From NCBI GenBank assembly GCA_964442355.1, contig CAYTZS010000223.1, positions 1-8,272 of the forward strand: DNA of 8,272 bases, written 5' to 3'. The notes under the pieces were generated by a model. It did no database searches and was not told the DNA's origin. It was given only the letters and a program-made list of their open reading frames with translations. Position numbers and translations under genes: made by a program. Source of the DNA: UBA6168 sp964442355 (GTDB taxonomy: Bacteria; Bacteroidota; Bacteroidia; Chitinophagales; Saprospiraceae). Position 1 is the first letter of the stretch. Each line of letters opens with the position of its first letter. Positions 5,213-8,272 of the stretch are shown here, in pieces.

Positions 5213-8092
5213 ATGGTGCGCCCTTTGTGCTTTTTCATCCTTGTCGTTTCGACAGGGCATTTATTTGCCCAACAGACCCCTGCCGATAGCCTTCGTCTCC
5301 TTTACCTTTCCGCAAAGGAACCTCTCAAAAAAGCAAACCACTACTACGACCTCGCCGATTTGTTGATGAAAGAAAATCCCGAAGCCGGCATTGCCTTTGC
5401 CGACACCCTTGAGCAATTGGCGAAAGCTGCCCGTGACCAAAAAAGCCATGCAAGGGCGGAAATCCTACGGGGCTATTCGCTGTACGAACAAGGTAAGTAC
5501 GCCGATGCTATGCCGCCTTACAGGAGGGCACTTGAGATTGCCATGAAGACCACCGACCTCGAATTGCAAGGCAAAGCGCTCAACTCGGTGGGCAATGTTT
5601 TCCATAACATCGGTCGCAACGACAGCGCCATCGTTTACCTGATGCAATCAGCGAAAATCAAGGAGGAACTGGGCAACATGAAGGACGTGGCAGCAGCCTA
5701 CTCCAATATTGGCAACGTTTTCAGCGACGAAAAATCGCCTGACAAAGCCATCGAATGGCTGCAAAAATCGCTCGCCATACGCCTGAGCCTGCCCGACGGG
5801 GAGAAGGGCGCCATTGTTTGCTACAACAACCTCTCGGTTGCCTACAACGGCAAGAAGGACTACGACAAGGCCATCGAGTATGCCCAAAGGGGCTTCGACC
5901 TCGCCATGCAAACTGGCAACAAATTCCATGCGGGCGTGCTCGCTGGCAGCCTCGGTCATCTTTGGTTGGAAAAGCGAAACCTTGACAAATCCATCGAGAT
6001 GAGCGAGAAAGCGTTGAGCCTGTTGACCGAGACGAACCGAAAATCCAACCTTGTTTTCCCTTACACCAACCTCTCGGAGGCATGGTGGCGCAAGGGCAAC
6101 TTCCAAAAAGCACTGGAAATGAACCAGTTGGGTTACACCATCATGGAAGAGCTGAAGCTGATTGAGCCGCTCGAAGTTTACTACGAGAATTTTGCGAACG
6201 TGTACGAGAGCATGGGCGAACACCAACAGGCGCTTTTTTGGTTCAAAAAATTCATGGTGCTCGACGACTCACTATTCAACAAGGAAAAATTGGAGGCCAT
6301 CGCCGAGGTGGAAGCAAAGTTTGAAACCGAGAAAAAAGAGGCACAGCTAACTAAGCAGAAATTGGAACTTGAACGGCAGGCTTCACAAAAACGGGTTATA
6401 CTAATCAGCGCAATTGCTGCATTGCTTGCTTTGGGCGGCGGCTTCCAATACTTCAGAAACAAACAAAGAATCCGTCAAAAGGAAGCTGAACTTGCCGTTC
6501 AGCTTGAACATGCCGAGGCCGAAAAACTACGGGAAATGGATGGGCTTAAATCCACGTTTTTTGCCAATATCAGCCATGAGTTCCGAACACCGCTGACGCT
6601 CATTGTCAGCCCATTGGAACAGATGATAAACGGCAGTTTTCAGGCTGATTACCAAAAATACTACCGCATCATGCACCGCAATGGCAAGCGGCTGCTCGAC
6701 TTGGTGAACCAGTTGCTCGAACTCAGTCGATTGGAAAGCGGCAAGCTGAAATTACAGGTATCGGAAGGTGATTTGGCTGCGTTCGTTAGGGCGATTGGGT
6801 ATTCGTTTGAGAGCCTAGCGGTAAGGAAACAGATTGATTATCAGGTTGTTGTGGAAGAAAAACCCATGACTTGTTTTTTTGACCATGATAAAGTTGAAAA
6901 GATTTTGAGCAACCTAGTTTCCAATGCTTTCAAATTTACCAGCGAAGGAAAAAAAATAGTCGTCGAACTTGCTGTTGATGCCAGCAAGGCCAAGATTTCC
7001 GTTCGAGATGAGGGCATTGGCATCCCGGCTGACCAGTTGCCCCACCTTTTCGACCGATTTTCAAAGACCATTTCGTCGGAGGTGCAGCCAGGCAGCGGCA
7101 TTGGCCTTGCCCTCACCAAAGAACTGGTGGAACTGCACAACGGTAAAATTGAAGTGGAAAGCAAGGATGGGGAGGGCACCTTGTTCACAGTGACGCTGCC
7201 AGTGGAAAGGTCGTCGTTTGAGGCCGGTGAAGTGTTGGATAATAAGGTCAGGTTGGACCCCACAAACCAATTTAGGCTTGAGAAACACGTGCCGACAAAT
7301 GGTCCGCAGCAAGCGATTTCGGAGGTGCTTGCCCTGTCCGATAAGCCAGTTCTGCTCATCGTTGAAGACAATGAAGACGTGCGCTCGTATATTGTCGAGC
7401 AGTTCAGGGGGCTGTATCAAATTGTCGAAGCTGGCAATGGAAGGCTGGGACTTGAGAGAGCGCTCGAAACCACGCCAGACCTCATCATCAGCGACATCAT
7501 GATGCCGGAAATGGATGGCACTGAGTTTTGTAAGTTGTTGAAAACCAATGAGAAAACGAGTCACATCCCCGTCGTCATGCTCACGGCACTTGCCGAGCAG
7601 GGTGACCGACTGAAGGGCCTAGAAACAGGAGTTGATGATTATTTAGTGAAGCCTTTTGATGCCCGTGAGTTACAGGTGAGGGTGGCCAACCTCATCGCAG
7701 GTCGGCACAGATTGCAGGAGCACTTCCGTAAATCATTGAACAGTTTTGCTCCTTCTGCGCCGTTGGATGCCGAAAGTGTTGACGCCATTTTTTTGAGAAA
7801 AGTTAGAGAAGCTGTTGAGGCTCACCTTGATGACGAAACCTTCAGTGTGGTTGAGCTTGGCAACCAAATTGGCATGAGTCGCAGCCAACTTCATCGGAAA
7901 CTGTCGGCGCTCACTGGGTACTCACCAAACGAGGTCATCCGCAATATGCGGCTGGAACGTGCCAAACATTTGCTGGAAAAAAAAGCGGGCAACGCCTCCG
8001 AAGTTGCATATATGACGGGTTTCAACTCACCAGCCTATTTTGCGAAGTGCTACAAGGACTATTTTGGCGTGTCTCCGAGCGAGGTTGGATAG
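5213..8092 (+). CDS. Hybrid two-component regulator: periplasmic TPR sensor, histidine kinase, receiver, AraC-type DNA-binding domain
   Basis: This 959-residue one-protein signalling system senses outside the cytoplasm and controls transcription. Residues 1-19 are a signal peptide (ending LFA before QQ). About 80-354 hold some seven TPR units. A coiled coil (355-393) leads to one membrane segment (395-414) and a second coiled coil (415-442). The kinase has the phospho-acceptor H455 (ISHEFRTPLT), N567/N571 (N box), D599-E-G-I-G603 (G1) and G627-S-G-I-G631 (G2). The receiver has E718/D719, the phospho-acceptor D761 (SDIMMPEMDG), T791 and K813. The C-terminus (about 873-959) is a complete AraC-type double helix-turn-helix. 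All catalytic residues are present, so it should be active. Many HTCS proteins carry a beta-propeller sensor; here TPRs take that place. The predicted targets, including the neighbouring four-gene set, are inferred from position. The ATG at 5213 is chosen because the signal peptide begins there. Confidence 0.96.
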   Translation: MVRPLCFFILVVSTGHLFAQQTPADSLRLLYLSAKEPLKKANHYYDLADLLMKENPEAGIAFADTLEQLAKAARDQKSHARAEILRGYSLYEQGKYADAMPPYRRALEIAMKTTDLELQGKALNSVGNVFHNIGRNDSAIVYLMQSAKIKEELGNMKDVAAAYSNIGNVFSDEKSPDKAIEWLQKSLAIRLSLPDGEKGAIVCYNNLSVAYNGKKDYDKAIEYAQRGFDLAMQTGNKFHAGVLAGSLGHLWLEKRNLDKSIEMSEKALSLLTETNRKSNLVFPYTNLSEAWWRKGNFQKALEMNQLGYTIMEELKLIEPLEVYYENFANVYESMGEHQQALFWFKKFMVLDDSLFNKEKLEAIAEVEAKFETEKKEAQLTKQKLELERQASQKRVILISAIAALLALGGGFQYFRNKQRIRQKEAELAVQLEHAEAEKLREMDGLKSTFFANISHEFRTPLTLIVSPLEQMINGSFQADYQKYYRIMHRNGKRLLDLVNQLLELSRLESGKLKLQVSEGDLAAFVRAIGYSFESLAVRKQIDYQVVVEEKPMTCFFDHDKVEKILSNLVSNAFKFTSEGKKIVVELAVDASKAKISVRDEGIGIPADQLPHLFDRFSKTISSEVQPGSGIGLALTKELVELHNGKIEVESKDGEGTLFTVTLPVERSSFEAGEVLDNKVRLDPTNQFRLEKHVPTNGPQQAISEVLALSDKPVLLIVEDNEDVRSYIVEQFRGLYQIVEAGNGRLGLERALETTPDLIISDIMMPEMDGTEFCKLLKTNEKTSHIPVVMLTALAEQGDRLKGLETGVDDYLVKPFDARELQVRVANLIAGRHRLQEHFRKSLNSFAPSAPLDAESVDAIFLRKVREAVEAHLDDETFSVVELGNQIGMSRSQLHRKLSALTGYSPNEVIRNMRLERAKHLLEKKAGNASEVAYMTGFNSPAYFAKCYKDYFGVSPSEVG

Positions 8093-8210
8093 CTACAAGC
8101 CGTGCATGCCAAGCCCCGATACCTTTCCGAAGGGGAAATGCACAAATTCGGAACCGTGAACCTGGACTGTTTTCGGAAACATGAGTCATCCCGGTTTTTT
8201 CAGGATGCAG

Positions 8211-8265
8211 CAAATAAAAGGGTGTAACCGGGTGATTTTCTGAGGAAAATCACCCGGTTACACCC
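8211..8265 (-). terminator. Perfect 21-bp inverted repeat, probable terminator of a minus-strand gene beyond the right edge
   Basis: The arms 8220-8240 and 8245-8265 are perfect reverse complements over 21 bp, with the loop TGAG. Read on the minus strand, the hairpin is followed at once by TTTTATTTG (complement of 8211-8219), as in an intrinsic terminator. On the + strand the following bases are ACAAATA, without a T-run. It therefore fits a convergent gene whose body lies outside the window. The stem is longer than most terminators, so a palindromic repeat element is an alternative. Confidence 0.7.
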
Positions 8266-8272
8266 ACAAATA

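Noticed and set aside
4594..5238. 214-codon minus-strand frame opposite the cupin
   Set aside because: The + strand frame carries complete cupin motifs; the antisense product shows no domain and spans a terminator hairpin.
8125..8153. Inverted repeat TTCCGAA / TTCGGAA after the kinase gene
   Set aside because: A 7-bp stem with a 15-nt loop and no T-run after it; not convincing as a terminator for the kinase gene.
8170..8181. 12-mer TTTTCGGAAACA shared with 90-101
   Set aside because: A shared 12-mer is expected by chance in about 8 kb, and the flanks do not match, so it is not evidence of a flanking repeat or attachment site.
1..8272. CRISPR array, tRNA, rRNA, transposase or integrase
   Set aside because: I saw no spaced short repeats of CRISPR type, no cloverleaf or rRNA-like segment, and no recombinase motifs in any large open frame.

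Overview
The window looks like a chromosomal segment of a Bacteroidota bacterium, possibly of the Saprospiria/Cytophagales type. The evidence is the absence of purine-rich Shine-Dalgarno sites before the starts, A/T-rich leaders instead, Sec signal peptides ending in S-Q or AQAQ, and above all a 959-residue hybrid two-component protein that joins sensor, kinase, receiver and AraC-type DNA-binding domain in one chain. That architecture is characteristic of this phylum. All six genes I can support lie on the + strand. Assignment below phylum level is inference.

Layout. Positions 1-271 hold no supportable gene. At 272-2011 there is a secreted protein with five tandem ~50-residue repeats (BTRD1-like) followed by an M23-type zinc metallopeptidase domain. 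It ends at a good intrinsic terminator (2030-2066). A repeat-rich leader (about 2075-2187) then precedes a closely spaced four-gene set: a secreted tandem NTF2-like/SnoaL-type protein (2214-3107), a membrane-anchored di-haem cytochrome c (3178-4068), a small four-helix membrane protein (4114-4515) and a cupin (4567-5115). A near-perfect 13-bp hairpin terminator closes the set (5137-5175). The hybrid kinase/regulator with a periplasmic TPR sensor follows (5213-8092). The right edge carries a perfect 21-bp inverted repeat (8220-8265) whose T-tract lies on the minus strand, so it probably terminates a convergent gene outside the window.

How the genes may work together. The four middle genes have gaps of 70, 45 and 51 bp. 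The first three share a leader motif that is 19/20 identical between two of them and recognisably related in the third; the cupin has only a weak resemblance. This suggests one transcription unit, or at least genes expressed in the same way. Their products would sit in or face the periplasm (NTF2-like protein, cytochrome c), the membrane (four-helix protein) and the cytoplasm (cupin, which has no signal peptide). A redox-linked small-molecule conversion is imaginable, but no substrate can be read from the sequence. The adjacent TPR-HTCS regulator is the natural candidate to control the set; that is inferred from position only.
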